NCBI RefSeq assembly: GCF_002979555.1
Contig: NZ_PCOZ01000006.1
Coordinates: forward strand, 124,001-188,000
Length of the DNA stretch: 64,000 bases
Source of the DNA: Pseudomonas sp. MYb60
GTDB lineage: Bacteria; Pseudomonadota; Gammaproteobacteria; Pseudomonadales; Pseudomonadaceae
Direction: 5' to 3'
Part shown: positions 18,738-30,758 of the stretch, in pieces
Layout: each line of letters begins with the position of its first letter
Position numbering within the stretch: position 1 is the first letter of the stretch
Position numbers and translations under genes: made by a program
The notes under the pieces: generated by a model
Told to the model about the DNA's origin: nothing
The model's input: the letters and a program-made list of their open reading frames with translations, nothing else
The model's database searches: none

Positions 18738-19462
18738 CTGAATCCGTACTGGTCACCGGCTCCAGCCGTGGCATCGGCCGCGCCATTGCCCTGCGCCTGG
18801 CCCAGGCCGGGCATGACATCGTGCTGCACTGCCGCAGCGGTCGTGCCGAAGCCGACGCGGTGCAGGTCGAGATCGAGGCGTTGGGCCGCAAGGCGCGCGT
18901 GCTGCAATTCGATGTGGCGGACCGCGCGGTGTGCAAGGCCATCCTGGAAGCGGATGTCGAACTGCATGGTGCCTATTACGGCGTGGTGCTCAACGCCGGC
19001 CTGACTCGCGACGGCGCGTTCCCGGCCCTGTCGGAGGACGATTGGGACGTGGTGATGCGCACCAACCTCGACGGTTTCTACAACGTGCTGCACCCGGTGA
19101 TGATGCCGATGATCCGCCGTCGCGCCGCGGGGCGCATCGTGTGCATCACCTCGGTGTCCGGGTTGATCGGCAACCGTGGCCAGGTCAACTACAGTGCTTC
19201 CAAGGCCGGGCTGATCGGCGCAGCCAAGGCACTGGCGATCGAATTGGGCAAGCGCAAGATCACCGTCAACTGCGTCGCCCCCGGTTTGATCGATACGGCC
19301 ATGCTGGATGAAAACGTACCGGTGGAAGAATTGATGAAGATGATCCCGGCCCAGCGCATGGGCACGCCGGAAGAAGTGGCGGGCGCGGTGAACTTCCTGA
19401 TGTCGGCCGAGGCCGGCTATATCACTCGCCAGGTTCTGGCCGTGAACGGGGGCCTGTGCTGA
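18734..19462 (+). CDS. 3-ketoacyl-ACP reductase (FabG-like, ApeQ type)
   Basis: A 242-residue short-chain dehydrogenase. NAD(P) binding TGSSRGIG is at 8-15, and the catalytic set is S140, Y153 and K157 (YSASK). The AEVxxA-type ending region YITRQVLAVNGGL is standard for FabG. It reduces the beta-keto group after each polyene extension. Its stop overlaps the next start by one base (TGATG). Confidence 0.9.
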   Translation: MTESVLVTGSSRGIGRAIALRLAQAGHDIVLHCRSGRAEADAVQVEIEALGRKARVLQFDVADRAVCKAILEADVELHGAYYGVVLNAGLTRDGAFPALSEDDWDVVMRTNLDGFYNVLHPVMMPMIRRRAAGRIVCITSVSGLIGNRGQVNYSASKAGLIGAAKALAIELGKRKITVNCVAPGLIDTAMLDENVPVEELMKMIPAQRMGTPEEVAGAVNFLMSAEAGYITRQVLAVNGGLC

Positions 19463-20688
19463 TGAAGCGCGTCGTAGTCACCGGCATGGCCGGCATGACC
19501 TCCCTGGGCGGCGACTGGGAGACCATCTCGGCGAATTTCCGCGCCAACCGCAGCGGCATCCGGCGCATGGACGAGTGGGACCGTTTTACCGAGTTGAACA
19601 CGCGCCTGGCTGGGCCGATTGATGATTTCGTGGTGCCCGCCCACTGGACACGCAAGCAACTGCGCAGCATGGGCCGGGTGTCGCGTCTCGCCGTGTGGGC
19701 GGCCGAGCAGGCGTTGCAGGACGCCGGGTTGCTGGGCGACGAGTCGATCAAGGACGGGCGCATGGGCGTGGCCTGCGGCTCGTCCACCGGCAGCACGGAC
19801 GAGATCAAGGCGTTCGGCAATATGCTGCTGAACTCAGTGGCCGAAGGGCTGAATGCCAACTCCTACGTGCGCATGATGCCCCACACCACGGCGGCGAATA
19901 TCAGCATCTTCTTTGGCCTGACCGGGCGGTTGATTCCCACGTCCAGCGCCTGCACCAGCGGCAGCCAGGGCATTGGCTATGCCTACGAGGCGATCAAGTT
20001 CGGGCGCCTGCCGTTGATGCTCGCCGGTGGCGCCGAAGAGCTGTGCCCCACTGAGGCCATGGTGTTCGACGCGCTGTACGCCACCAGCCTTAAAAACGAC
20101 GCACCGCAGACCAGCCCACGCCCCTACGACAGCGGCCGTGATGGCCTGGTGATCGGTGAAGGCGGCGGCATGCTGGTGTTGGAAGAGCTGGAACATGCCC
20201 TGGCACGCGGCGCGCATATTCATGCCGAGCTGGTCGGGTTTGGCAGCAATGCCGACGGCCAGCACACCACGCGCCCGGAGCAGAAAACCATGCGTCGCGC
20301 CATGGAGCTGGCGCTGGAAGATGCGGGGCTGACCCCGGACGCCATTGGCTACGTCAATGGCCACGGCACCGCCACCGACCAGGGCGACATCGCCGAGACC
20401 CTGGCCACCAGCAGCCTGTTCGGCAGCCGCATGCCCATCAGCTCGCAGAAGAGCTTCCTCGGCCATACCCTGGGAGCGTGCGGCGCGCTGGAGTCGTGGT
20501 TCAGCATCGAGATGATGAACCGCAACCAGTACGTGCACACCTTCAACCTGGATTCGGTCGACCCGCAATGCGGCGAGCTGGACTACCTGCAGGGCGGGTT
20601 CCGCGAGATGCACCACGACTACGTGATGAACAACAACTTTGCCTTTGGCGGCGTGAACACGTCGCTGATCTTTCGCCGCTGGTCCTGA
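19462..20688 (+). CDS. Beta-ketoacyl-ACP synthase (second APE ketosynthase, ApeR type)
   Basis: A 408-residue FabF-like condensing enzyme with nucleophile C164 in SSACTSGSQGIGY, His in NGHGTATDQGD and His in SFLGHTLGACG. Together with the upstream ketosynthase this gives the cluster two complete condensing enzymes. In other APE systems this one acts in early extension or starter chain formation. ATG 19462 is preferred over an in-frame GTG at 19456 because the start-stop overlap (TGATG) is the usual arrangement here. Confidence 0.88.
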   Translation: MKRVVVTGMAGMTSLGGDWETISANFRANRSGIRRMDEWDRFTELNTRLAGPIDDFVVPAHWTRKQLRSMGRVSRLAVWAAEQALQDAGLLGDESIKDGRMGVACGSSTGSTDEIKAFGNMLLNSVAEGLNANSYVRMMPHTTAANISIFFGLTGRLIPTSSACTSGSQGIGYAYEAIKFGRLPLMLAGGAEELCPTEAMVFDALYATSLKNDAPQTSPRPYDSGRDGLVIGEGGGMLVLEELEHALARGAHIHAELVGFGSNADGQHTTRPEQKTMRRAMELALEDAGLTPDAIGYVNGHGTATDQGDIAETLATSSLFGSRMPISSQKSFLGHTLGACGALESWFSIEMMNRNQYVHTFNLDSVDPQCGELDYLQGGFREMHHDYVMNNNFAFGGVNTSLIFRRWS

Positions 20689-20715
20689 CTTTTTAAATCG
20701 ATTGGAGAAAACGGA

Positions 20716-21099
20716 ATGTCTTCCTTGCTACGCGCCACCCTGATCACCCTGGCTTTGCTGACCACCGCCGGCTGTACCAGCAAGCCGATCCTCAACACCC
20801 AGCACGACCTCGCCAGCACTCCGGTCAGCGAAGAAAAAATGAAGACCGCGATCGTCAACGCCCTGCAAAAGCGCGAATGGACCGTGCAACGCCTGAGCCC
20901 GCAACTGGTGCAGGCCGAGATCACCGTGCGCAACCAGTACTACGCCGCCATCGACATCCGCTACACCCGCAACAGCTACAGCATCACCTACCGCGACAGC
21001 CGCGACCTGGGCTACAAGGACGGCAAGATCCATCGCAACTACAACCGCTGGGTGAGCATGCTGGATCGGGACATCATGGCGGGGCTGCGCAGCAACTGA
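20716..21099 (+). CDS. Small lipoprotein ending the APE operon
   Basis: A 127-residue lipoprotein with an N-terminal signal and lipobox TAGC (lipidated C20). The mature part is rich in Tyr/Arg/Asn (YTRNSYSITYRDS). I do not recognise a catalytic domain; relatives are seen in Pseudomonas as hypothetical lipoproteins. It lies only 27 bases after the second ketosynthase with a GGAG upstream, so it is probably the last gene of the operon, unlike the others not overlapping. An outer-membrane role in displaying or inserting the product is possible but unproved. Confidence 0.7.
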   Translation: MSSLLRATLITLALLTTAGCTSKPILNTQHDLASTPVSEEKMKTAIVNALQKREWTVQRLSPQLVQAEITVRNQYYAAIDIRYTRNSYSITYRDSRDLGYKDGKIHRNYNRWVSMLDRDIMAGLRSN

Positions 21100-21149
21100 G
21101 TGGCTGAAGCGGGGACGTCGAAGTAAAACCAGAATCAGGCACAACCTCT

Positions 21150-21180
21150 GTGGCGAGCGGGCGTGTCCCGCTCACCCCAA
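21150..21180. repeat. REP-like hairpin between convergent genes
   Basis: GAGCGGG (21155-21161) and CCCGCTC (21167-21173) form a 7-bp stem with a 5-base loop inside a TGTGGCGAGCGGG...CCCGCTCACC element. It lies between the end of the APE operon and the convergent LysR gene and may act as a transcription end point. No T-run follows. Confidence 0.6.
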
Positions 21181-21199
21181 CGATCCAGTTCGCTTTGAG

Positions 21200-22093
21200 T
21201 TAGTGCGCGGACTTGCGCGTCAGCAGCTCCACAAATGCCTGCGCCATCGGCGTTTGGACGCCCTTGCGCTGCACCAGCCATACCGACGTCACCGCCTCCT
21301 CATCCAGCAAGGTGCGATACACCACGCCGTCGATCCGGATGCGCTGGTAGGACGCCGGCAACACCGACACCCCCAGCCCCGCCGCCACCAACCCGATGAT
21401 GGTCATCGCTTCCCCCGCTTCCTGGGCGAAGTGCGGGCTGAAACCGGCGTCCCGGCACAGGTTGATCAACTGTGCGTAGAGCCCGCTGCCGTAGCTTCGC
21501 GGGAAAAACACGAACGGTTCTTCAGCCAGTTGCGCCAGGTACAGGCCGCGCTCGCTGCCTTGCGCCAACGGGTGACCGGCGCTCAATACGGCCACCAGCG
21601 GCTCGCGCATCAATTCAACCACGCCCAAGGAATCCGGCAACGGCAACGGCCGCATCAGGCCCACCTGGATCGACTCATCCACCAGCGACTCGGCCACTTC
21701 GGTACTGCTCATTTCCTGCAGGTTCAGGTGCACCGCCGGGAACGCCTGGCGGAAGGCAAAGATCGCCTTGGGAATACTCGCGTTGAACGGGGCCGACGAG
21801 GTGAAGCCGATCTTCAACTCCCCCAGCTCCCCCAATTGCGCGCGCCGCGCCACGTCCGCGGCTTTATCAACCTGGGCCAGCACCAACCGGGCCTCGTGCA
21901 GGAACAATCGCCCGGCTTCGCTCAGTTCGACCCGACGATTGGTACGTTCGAACAACCGCGCGCCCACCTCTTGCTCCAGCGCCTGGATCTGCTGGCTCAA
22001 CGGCGGTTGCGAGATGCCCAGCACCTGCGCGGCGCGGCCGAAATGCAGTTCTTCGGCGACCGCGATGAAGTAGCGCAAGTGACGTAATTCCAT
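21200..22093 (-). CDS. LysR-family transcriptional regulator
   Basis: A 297-residue LysR regulator. Residues 1-60 form the winged helix (MELRHLRYFIAVAEELHFGRAA, SQPPLSQQI), followed by a periplasmic-binding-like effector domain. The closest flavour is the BenM/CatM-like subgroup by N-terminal pattern, but the effector cannot be named. It diverges from an MFS transporter gene across 124 bases, so it probably controls that transporter. It is convergent with the APE operon and need not regulate it. Confidence 0.88.
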   Translation of the reverse strand: MELRHLRYFIAVAEELHFGRAAQVLGISQPPLSQQIQALEQEVGARLFERTNRRVELSEAGRLFLHEARLVLAQVDKAADVARRAQLGELGELKIGFTSSAPFNASIPKAIFAFRQAFPAVHLNLQEMSSTEVAESLVDESIQVGLMRPLPLPDSLGVVELMREPLVAVLSAGHPLAQGSERGLYLAQLAEEPFVFFPRSYGSGLYAQLINLCRDAGFSPHFAQEAGEAMTIIGLVAAGLGVSVLPASYQRIRIDGVVYRTLLDEEAVTSVWLVQRKGVQTPMAQAFVELLTRKSAH

Positions 22094-22217
22094 ACCCGCC
22101 TCATTAGGTCGTTAAAGCTATCAAACAGGTCGAACAATATATTGGAAAGAATCATTAGCCAGCTATATTCTTTTTTGCATTGCCCACTCTGGCACGCCCT
22201 TCCTCCCCGAGGTCCCC
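22094..22217. promoter_or_regulatory. Divergent LysR/MFS promoter region
   Basis: A 124-base AT-rich gap between divergent genes. AAAGAAT (22146-22152) and ATTCTTT (22167-22173) form an inverted repeat with a 14-base gap, a candidate binding site for the LysR regulator. No clear -35/-10 pair was assigned. Confidence 0.4.
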
Positions 22218-23492
22218 GTGAAAGCTGCTGTCGCTGCACCCGCTCAACCCGTACCGTCCACTGCCCTCGATGAGGTGGTGGCCCAGCTCAATGACGCCTA
22301 CATCGAAAAAGGCACGCCGATGTTCATGCGCACCGTGCTGGCGCTGTTCAGTGGGGGGTTCGCGACGTTCGCCTTGTTGTATTGCGTGCAGCCAATGATG
22401 CCGGCGCTGTCCCACGAGTTTTCGATCAATGCGGCACAGAGCAGCCTGATCCTGTCGGTGTCCACCGCCATGTTGGCCTTGGGCTTGCTGATCACCGGGC
22501 CGATCTCCGACCGGCTGGGGCGCAAGCCGGTGATGGTCGCGGCGTTGTTCTGCGCGGCGGCGGCGACCATCGCCAGCGGCCTGATGCCGACCTGGGAAGG
22601 AATCCTGTTGATGCGTGCGCTGGTGGGCCTGTCCCTGAGTGGCCTGGCAGCGGTCGCGATGACTTACCTGAGCGAAGAGATTCACCCGCAACACATCGGC
22701 CTGGCCATGGGCCTGTACATCGGCGGCAACGCGATCGGTGGCATGAGCGGGCGCCTGATCATCGGCATCTTGATCGACTTCGTCAGTTGGCACACCGCAA
22801 TGCTGATCATCGGCGCCCTCGCCCTGATCGCCGCCACGGTATTCTGGAAAATCCTCCCCGAATCGCGCAACTTCCGCGCCAGCAGCCTCAAGCCCCGCAG
22901 CCTGTGGAATGGCTTTGTCATGCACTTCAAAGACGCGGGCCTGCCGTGGTTGTTCCTCGAAGCCTTCCTGCTGATGGGTGCGTTCGTGACGATGTTCAAC
23001 TACATCGGCTACCGCCTGCTGGCCGACCCCTACGACCTGAGCCAGGCGGTGGTCGGCTTGCTGTCGCTGGTGTACCTGTCGGGCATCTACAGCTCGGCGA
23101 AAATCGGCTCCCTGGCCGACCGCCTCGGCCGCCGCCGCGTGCTGTGGGCCACCATCGTGCTGATGCTCGCCGGCATGAGCCTGACCCTCTTCACCCCACT
23201 GTGGCTGATCGTGCCGGGCATGCTGATCTTCACCTTCGGCTTCTTCGGCGCTCACTCGGTAGCCAGCAGCTGGATCGGCCGCCGCGCGGTGAAAGCCAAG
23301 GGGCAGGCGTCGTCGCTGTACCTGTTCTGCTATTACGCGGGCTCGAGCGTTGCCGGGACGGCGGGCGGGTTCTTCTGGCACTACGCGGAGTGGAACGGGA
23401 TCGGCGCGTTCATCGTGGCGTTGCTGCTGGGGGCGTTGTTGGTGGCGTTGAAGTTGGCGAAGTTACCGCCATTGGGGCAAGCGAAGGCCTGA
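22218..23492 (+). CDS. MFS transporter (YnfM-like)
   Basis: A 424-residue major facilitator with about 12 membrane helices. The loop 2-3 motif GPISDRLGRKPV is visible near residues 93-104, and a related motif SLADRLGRRRV lies in the second half. The hydrophilic first 35 residues precede the first helix. Relatives of this group export drugs or sugars, but the substrate is unknown here. The GTG start follows GAGG at a usable distance. The gene is convergent with hemE, with a REP palindrome between. Confidence 0.85.
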   Translation: MKAAVAAPAQPVPSTALDEVVAQLNDAYIEKGTPMFMRTVLALFSGGFATFALLYCVQPMMPALSHEFSINAAQSSLILSVSTAMLALGLLITGPISDRLGRKPVMVAALFCAAAATIASGLMPTWEGILLMRALVGLSLSGLAAVAMTYLSEEIHPQHIGLAMGLYIGGNAIGGMSGRLIIGILIDFVSWHTAMLIIGALALIAATVFWKILPESRNFRASSLKPRSLWNGFVMHFKDAGLPWLFLEAFLLMGAFVTMFNYIGYRLLADPYDLSQAVVGLLSLVYLSGIYSSAKIGSLADRLGRRRVLWATIVLMLAGMSLTLFTPLWLIVPGMLIFTFGFFGAHSVASSWIGRRAVKAKGQASSLYLFCYYAGSSVAGTAGGFFWHYAEWNGIGAFIVALLLGALLVALKLAKLPPLGQAKA

Positions 23493-23509
23493 GTGTCTCT
23501 TGCGTTCAA

Positions 23510-23536
23510 TGTGGAGGGGGCTTGCCCCCTCCCACA
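23510..23536. repeat. REP-type palindrome
   Basis: TGTGGAGGGGG and CCCCCTCCCACA around CTTG, between the convergent MFS and hemE genes. It is the same family as the element at 2639-2667, with one base missing in the left arm. Confidence 0.85.
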
Positions 23537-23549
23537 GTTGTTTTGCGTG

Positions 23550-24617
23550 TTACTCGTGGTACTGCGCCGAGAGTTCGTGCACCGCACGCAGGAACGCGCC
23601 TGCATGTTCAGGATTCACTTCCGGCGTGATGCCGTGGCCGAGGTTGAACACGTGGCCGGTGCCTTTGCCATAGCTGGCCAGGATGCGGCCGACTTCAGCG
23701 CGGATTGCTTCCGGCTTGGCGTATAGCACGGTCGGGTCCATGTTGCCTTGCAGCGCGACGCGGTTGCCCACGCGCTGGCGGGCTTCGCCGAGGTCGCAGG
23801 TCCAGTCCAGGCCGAGTGCGTCGGCGCCGGCATCGGCGATGCTTTCCAGCCACAGGCCGCCGTTCTTGGTGAACAGGATGACCGGCACTTTGCGGCCTTC
23901 GTGCTCACGGATCAGGCCGCTGACGATCTTGCGCATGTAGGCCAGGGAGAACTCCTGGTACGCCGCCGCCGAGAGGTTGCCGCCCCAGGTGTCGAAGATC
24001 TGCACCGCTTGCGCGCCGGCCATGATCTGGCCATTGAGGTAGGACGTAACCGACTGCGCCAGCTTGTCCAGCAACAGGTGCATGGCTTGCGGGTTGTCGT
24101 AGAGCATGGCCTTGGTCTTGCGGAAGTCTTTCGACGAGCCACCTTCGACCATGTAGGTGGCCAGCGTCCAAGGGCTGCCGGAGAAGCCGATCAGCGGCAC
24201 GCGGCCGTTGAGCTCGCGGCGGATGGTGCTCACGGCGTCCATCACGTAGCCCAGGTCCTTGTGGGGATCCGGGATCGGCAGGGCTTCGATGTCAGCCAGG
24301 GTGCTGACGACTTTCTTGAAACGCGGGCCTTCGCCGGTCTCGAAGTACAGGCCCTGGCCCATGGCGTCGGGGATGGTGAGGATGTCGGAAAAGAGAATGG
24401 CCGCGTCCAGTTGTGGATAGCGGTCCAGCGGTTGCATCGTAACTTCGCAGGCGAACTCCGGGTTCATGCACAGGCTCATGAAGTCGCCGGCGTGGGCGCG
24501 ACTGGCGCGGTATTCCGGCAGGTAGCGACCGGCCTGGCGCATCATCCACACAGGGGTGACGTCCACGGGTTGCTTGAGCAGGGCACGAAGGAAACGGTCG
24601 TTCTTGAGGGCAGTCAT
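23550..24617 (-). CDS. hemE: Uroporphyrinogen decarboxylase
   Basis: This 355-residue cytosolic enzyme decarboxylates the four acetate side chains of uroporphyrinogen III to make coproporphyrinogen III in heme synthesis. The N-terminal signature [16 protein letters not shown] (21-36) includes the active-site Arg residues, and [16 protein letters not shown] lies mid-protein. Length is usual for the family. Transcribed on the minus strand after the gltBD genes, but a strong hairpin separates them, so it probably has its own promoter. Confidence 0.97.
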   Translation of the reverse strand: MTALKNDRFLRALLKQPVDVTPVWMMRQAGRYLPEYRASRAHAGDFMSLCMNPEFACEVTMQPLDRYPQLDAAILFSDILTIPDAMGQGLYFETGEGPRFKKVVSTLADIEALPIPDPHKDLGYVMDAVSTIRRELNGRVPLIGFSGSPWTLATYMVEGGSSKDFRKTKAMLYDNPQAMHLLLDKLAQSVTSYLNGQIMAGAQAVQIFDTWGGNLSAAAYQEFSLAYMRKIVSGLIREHEGRKVPVILFTKNGGLWLESIADAGADALGLDWTCDLGEARQRVGNRVALQGNMDPTVLYAKPEAIRAEVGRILASYGKGTGHVFNLGHGITPEVNPEHAGAFLRAVHELSAQYHE

Positions 24618-24662
24618 GTCGGCATCCGCAAAAAAAGTGCGGGCATTTTCTCAGAGCCAGAC

Positions 24663-24694
24663 ACAAAAGGCACGGAATGCGCCGTGCCTTTTGT
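24663..24694. terminator. Bidirectional intrinsic terminator between gltD and hemE
   Basis: ACAAAAGGCACGG (24663-24675) and CCGTGCCTTTTGT (24682-24694) form a perfect 13-bp stem with a 6-base loop and flanking A/T tracts. On the minus strand it would end the gltBD transcript before hemE. Confidence 0.8.
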
Positions 24695-24741
24695 CTATCG
24701 GGTCTATTTGTCGCGGTGTCTTGAACACAGCACAAGACAAA

Positions 24742-24831
24742 TGTGGGAGGAGGCTTGCCCCCGATGGCAGTGCATCAGTCACCAAATTCATTGGCTGACA
24801 CACTGCAATCGGGGGCAGGCCCCCTCCCACA
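24742..24831. repeat. Paired REP elements (BIME-like)
   Basis: Two REP ends face each other: TGTGGGAGGAGGC at 24742 and CCCCCTCCCACA ending at 24831, with inner complementary parts CCCCCGATGGCAGTG and CACTGCAATCGGGGG. The whole can fold into one long imperfect stem. It lies between gltD and its terminator. A close relative is at 49754-49843, with the same inner TGACACACTGC. Confidence 0.8.
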
Positions 24832-24861
24832 TTTTGATCCCCTTTCAGCTCGGGATCGGGA

Positions 24862-26289
<1,428 letters not shown>

Positions 26290-26312
26290 TCATCAAACTC
26301 TTCAGGCGCATA

Positions 26313-29300
26313 TCACTGCGGGTTGGCATGGATGCTGGAAAGCAACGATTTCAGGTTGGCAGCCTTGGGCTTGACCAGCCAGAAACGACGCAGGTAATCA
26401 TCGAGGTTTTCGGCGAGGTTGCGACCCCATTCGCTGCCGGTCTCCTCGACGTACTCGTCCAGCACGTGCTGCAAGTGGTTCCGGTAGGACTCCATGGCTT
26501 CGCCGCTGATCCGCTGGATCTCGACCAACTCGTGGTTGACCTTGTCGACGAAGGTGTTGTCCTGGTCGAGCACGTAGGCGAAACCGCCGGTCATGCCCGA
26601 ACCGAAGTTGTAACCAGTCTTGCCCAATACCGCGACAAAGCCCCCGGTCATGTACTCGCAGCAGTGATCGCCCGTGCCTTCCACCACGGTGTGGGCACCG
26701 GAGTTGCGCACGGCGAAACGCTCACCGGCAGTGCCGGCGGCGAACAGCTTGCCACCGGTGGCGCCGTACAAGCAGGTGTTGCCGATGATGGCACTGTCCT
26801 GGGTCTTGTAGACGCTGCCTTTAGGCGGAACGATCACCAGCTTGCCGCCGGTCATGCCCTTGCCCACGTAGTCGTTGGCGTCGCCTTCGAGGTACATGTG
26901 CAGGCCGCCGGCGTTCCACACGCCAAAGCTCTGGCCGGCAGTGCCCTTGAAGCGGAAGGTGATCGGCGCCCTGGCCATGCCCTGGTTGCCGTGCTTACGC
27001 GCGATTTCGCCGGAGATGCGTGCGCCGATGGAACGGTCGCAGTTGCAGATATCCAGGGCGAATTCGCCACCGCTGGCGTCATTGATCGACGAACCGGCGA
27101 TTTCCACCATCTTCTCGGCCAGCAGGCCTTTGTCGAAGGGCGGGTTGCGCTCGACACCGCAGAACTGCGGCTTGTCGGCCGGGATGTGATCGCTGCCGAG
27201 CAGCGGCGTCAGGTCCAGGTGGTGTTGCTTGGCGGTCTGGCCCTCGAGGATTTCCAGCAGATCGGTGCGGCCGATCAGCTCTTCAAGGGAGCGCACGCCC
27301 AGCTTCGCCAGCCACTCACGGGTCTCTTCGGCGACGTAGGTGAAGAAATTCACCACCATGTCGACGGTGCCGATGTAGTGATCCTTGCGCAGCTTCTCGT
27401 TCTGGGTCGCCACGCCGGTGGCGCAGTTGTTCAGGTGGCAGATGCGCAGGTATTTGCAGCCCAGCGCGATCATCGGCGCAGTGCCGAAGCCGAAGCTTTC
27501 GGCGCCGAGGATCGCGGCCTTGATCACGTCGAGGCCGGTTTTCAGGCCGCCGTCAGTCTGCACACGCACCTTGCCGCGCAGGTCGTTGCCGCGCAGGGTC
27601 TGGTGGGTTTCGGCCAGGCCGAGTTCCCACGGAGCGCCAGCGTACTTGATCGAGGTCAATGGCGAAGCGCCGGTGCCGCCGTCGTAGCCGGAGATGGTGA
27701 TCAGGTCGGCATAGGCCTTGGCCACACCGGCGGCGATGGTGCCCACGCCGGCTTCTGCTACCAGTTTCACCGAGACCAGCGCCTGCGGGTTGACTTGTTT
27801 CAGGTCAAAAATCAGCTGCGACAAATCCTCAATCGAGTAGATGTCGTGGTGCGGTGGAGGCGAGATCAGCGTCACACCGGGTACTGCGTAACGCAGCTTG
27901 GCGATCAGACCGTTGACCTTGCCGCCGGGCAGTTGGCCGCCCTCACCGGGCTTGGCGCCCTGGGCCACCTTGATCTGCAGCACTTCGGCGTTGACCAGGT
28001 ATTCCGGGGTCACACCGAAACGGCCAGTCGCGACCTGCTTGATTTTCGAGCTCTTGATGGTGCCGTAGCGCGCCGGGTCTTCGCCGCCTTCGCCGGAGTT
28101 GGAACGCGCACCCAGGCGGTTCATGGCTTCGGCCAAAGCTTCGTGCGCCTCAGGCGACAAGGCGCCTAGGGAGATACCGGCAGAGTCGAAGCGCTTGAGG
28201 ATCGATTCCAGCGGCTCGACTTCGCTGATGTCCATCGCGGTGTCCAGGGTCTTCACCTTGAACAGGTCGCGGATCATCGACACCGGGCGGTTATCCACCA
28301 GCGAGGTGTATTCCTTGAACTTGGCGTAGTCGCCCTGCTGCACAGCGGCTTGCAGGGTGTTGACCACGTCCGGGTTGTACGCGTGGTATTCGCCACCGTG
28401 CACGAACTTGAGCAGGCCACCTTGCTGGATCGGCTTGCGCGCGCTCCAGGCTTCGTTGGCCAAGGCTTTCTGCTCGGCTTCGATGTCAACGAAACGCGCG
28501 CCCTTGATGCGGCTTGGCACGCCACGGAAGCTCAGGTCGCAGACTTCTTCGGACAGGCCGATGGCTTCGAACAGTTGCGCGCCACGGTACGACGTGACGG
28601 TGGAGATGCCCATCTTCGACAGGATCTTCAACAAGCCCTTGGTGATGCCCTTGCGGTAGTTCTTGAACACCTCATAGAGGTCGCCCAGCACTTCACCGGT
28701 ACGGATCAGGTCGCCCAGCACTTCGTATGCGAGGAACGGGTAGACCGCCGAGGCGCCGAAACCGATCAACACCGCAAAGTGATGCGGGTCACGGGCAGTC
28801 GCGGTTTCCACGAGGATGTTGGAGTCGCAGCGCAGGCCTTTCTCGGTCAGGCGGTGGTGCACCGCACCGGTGGCCAGCGAGGCGTGGATCGGCAGCTTGC
28901 CTGGAGCGATGTGGCGGTCGGTCAGCACGATCTGGGTACGACCGGCGCGCACGGCTTCTTCGGCCTGGTCGGCGACGTTACGCACAGCGGCTTCAAGGCC
29001 GAGGCTCTCGTCGTAGTTCAGGTCGATGATCTGGCGGTCGAAGCCTGGGCGATCCAGGGTCATCAACGAGCGCCATTTGGCCGGAGAAATCACCGGCGAG
29101 CTGAGGATCACGCGGGAGGCGTGCTCAGGCGATTCCTGGAAGATGTTGCGCTCGGCACCGAGGCACACTTCCAGGGACATCACAATGGCTTCGCGCAGCG
29201 GGTCGATCGGTGGGTTGGTCACCTGGGCGAACTGCTGACGGAAATAGTCGTATGGCGTGCGCACGCGCTGGGACAGCACGGCCATCGGCGTGTCATCGCC

Positions 29301-30758
29301 CATGGAACCGACGGCCTCGTAGCCTTGCTCGCCGAGCGGACGCAGCACCTGGTCGCGCTCTTCGAACGTGACCTGATACATCTTCATGTATTGCTTGAGC
29401 TGGTCGACGTCGTAGAAAGCCGAACCGTGGTCGTTGTCTTCCATGGTCGCCTGGATGCGCAGGGCGTTCTTGCGCAGCCATTGCTTGTACGGGTGACGCG
29501 ACTTCAGGCGGTTGTCGATGGCGTCGGTGTCGAGGATCTGACCGGTTTCGGTGTCCACGGCCAGGATCTGGCCAGGACCAACGCGGCCTTTGGCGATGAC
29601 GTCTTCTGGCTGGTAGTTCCACACGCCGATTTCCGACGCGAGGGTGATGAAACCGTTGGTGGTGGTGACCCAACGCGCCGGACGCAGACCGTTACGGTCG
29701 AGCAGGCACACCGCGTAGCGGCCGTCGGTCATCACGACGCCGGCCGGGCCGTCCCACGGCTCCATGTGCATCGAGTTGTACTCGTAGAACGCACGCAGGT
29801 CCGGGTCCATGGTCTCGACGTTCTGCCACGCTGGCGGAATGATCATGCGCACGCCACGGAACAGGTCGATGCCGCCGGTGACCATCAGTTCGAGCATGTT
29901 GTCCATGCTGGAGGAGTCGGAGCCTACGCGGTTGACCAGCGGGCCGAGCTCTTCCAGGTCCATCAGGTCGTTGGCGAACTTGGTGCGACGGGCCACGGCC
30001 CAGTTGCGGTTGCCGGTGATGGTGTTGATCTCGCCGTTGTGGGCGAGGAAGCGGAATGGCTGGGCCAGCGGCCATTTCGGCAAGGTGTTGGTGGAGAAGC
30101 GCTGGTGGAACACGCAGATTGCGGTTTGCAGGCGCTCGTCGCTCAGGTCTGGATAGAAGGCGGTGAGGTCCGCCGGCATCATCAGGCCTTTGTAAATGAT
30201 GGTCTTGTGGGAAAAGCTGCAGATGTAGTGTTCGGTATCAGCGGCGTTGGACACCGACGAACGACGACGGGAGGTGAACAGCTTGATCGCCATGTCCTGG
30301 TCGCTCAGGCCATCGCCGGCGATGAACACTTGCTCGATCTGCGGCAGGCGCTCCAAGGCCAGACGGCCGAGCACACTGGTGTCGATCGGCACTTTGCGCC
30401 AGCCGACAAGTTGCAGGCCGGCAGCGGCGATTTCGCGGTTCATGTTGGCGCGGGCGGCCTCGGCTTTCACCGGGTCCTGGTTGAAGAACACCATGCCCAC
30501 GGCGTACTGCTTGGGCAGTTCGACCGCAAATTGCTCTTTGGCGACAGCGCGCAGGAACTGGTCGGGCTTTTGAATCAGCAAGCCACAACCGTCACCGGTC
30601 TTGCCGTCGGCGTTGATCCCACCGCGGTGGGTCATGCAGGTCAGGGCCTCGATGGCCGTTTGCAAAAGGGTATGACTGGGCTCGCCCTGCATATGGGCTA
30701 TCAGGCCGAAACCGCAGTTATCCTTGAATTCATCGGGTTGGTACAGACCTGCTTTCAT
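26313..30758 (-). CDS. gltB: Glutamate synthase large subunit
   Basis: A 1481-residue enzyme that makes two glutamates from glutamine and 2-oxoglutarate. The class II amidotransferase nucleophile is C15 in [11 protein letters not shown], exposed after removal of a short propeptide. The central domain, the FMN-binding synthase domain ([29 protein letters not shown]), the Cys set [15 protein letters not shown] for the [3Fe-4S] cluster and the C-terminal GXGXG beta-helix follow in the normal order. ATG 30758 is the standard N-terminus; an in-frame extension of 17 codons upstream is discarded. The long open frames on its other strand are codon-bias shadows. Confidence 0.97.
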   Translation of the reverse strand: MKAGLYQPDEFKDNCGFGLIAHMQGEPSHTLLQTAIEALTCMTHRGGINADGKTGDGCGLLIQKPDQFLRAVAKEQFAVELPKQYAVGMVFFNQDPVKAEAARANMNREIAAAGLQLVGWRKVPIDTSVLGRLALERLPQIEQVFIAGDGLSDQDMAIKLFTSRRRSSVSNAADTEHYICSFSHKTIIYKGLMMPADLTAFYPDLSDERLQTAICVFHQRFSTNTLPKWPLAQPFRFLAHNGEINTITGNRNWAVARRTKFANDLMDLEELGPLVNRVGSDSSSMDNMLELMVTGGIDLFRGVRMIIPPAWQNVETMDPDLRAFYEYNSMHMEPWDGPAGVVMTDGRYAVCLLDRNGLRPARWVTTTNGFITLASEIGVWNYQPEDVIAKGRVGPGQILAVDTETGQILDTDAIDNRLKSRHPYKQWLRKNALRIQATMEDNDHGSAFYDVDQLKQYMKMYQVTFEERDQVLRPLGEQGYEAVGSMGDDTPMAVLSQRVRTPYDYFRQQFAQVTNPPIDPLREAIVMSLEVCLGAERNIFQESPEHASRVILSSPVISPAKWRSLMTLDRPGFDRQIIDLNYDESLGLEAAVRNVADQAEEAVRAGRTQIVLTDRHIAPGKLPIHASLATGAVHHRLTEKGLRCDSNILVETATARDPHHFAVLIGFGASAVYPFLAYEVLGDLIRTGEVLGDLYEVFKNYRKGITKGLLKILSKMGISTVTSYRGAQLFEAIGLSEEVCDLSFRGVPSRIKGARFVDIEAEQKALANEAWSARKPIQQGGLLKFVHGGEYHAYNPDVVNTLQAAVQQGDYAKFKEYTSLVDNRPVSMIRDLFKVKTLDTAMDISEVEPLESILKRFDSAGISLGALSPEAHEALAEAMNRLGARSNSGEGGEDPARYGTIKSSKIKQVATGRFGVTPEYLVNAEVLQIKVAQGAKPGEGGQLPGGKVNGLIAKLRYAVPGVTLISPPPHHDIYSIEDLSQLIFDLKQVNPQALVSVKLVAEAGVGTIAAGVAKAYADLITISGYDGGTGASPLTSIKYAGAPWELGLAETHQTLRGNDLRGKVRVQTDGGLKTGLDVIKAAILGAESFGFGTAPMIALGCKYLRICHLNNCATGVATQNEKLRKDHYIGTVDMVVNFFTYVAEETREWLAKLGVRSLEELIGRTDLLEILEGQTAKQHHLDLTPLLGSDHIPADKPQFCGVERNPPFDKGLLAEKMVEIAGSSINDASGGEFALDICNCDRSIGARISGEIARKHGNQGMARAPITFRFKGTAGQSFGVWNAGGLHMYLEGDANDYVGKGMTGGKLVIVPPKGSVYKTQDSAIIGNTCLYGATGGKLFAAGTAGERFAVRNSGAHTVVEGTGDHCCEYMTGGFVAVLGKTGYNFGSGMTGGFAYVLDQDNTFVDKVNHELVEIQRISGEAMESYRNHLQHVLDEYVEETGSEWGRNLAENLDDYLRRFWLVKPKAANLKSLLSSIHANPQ

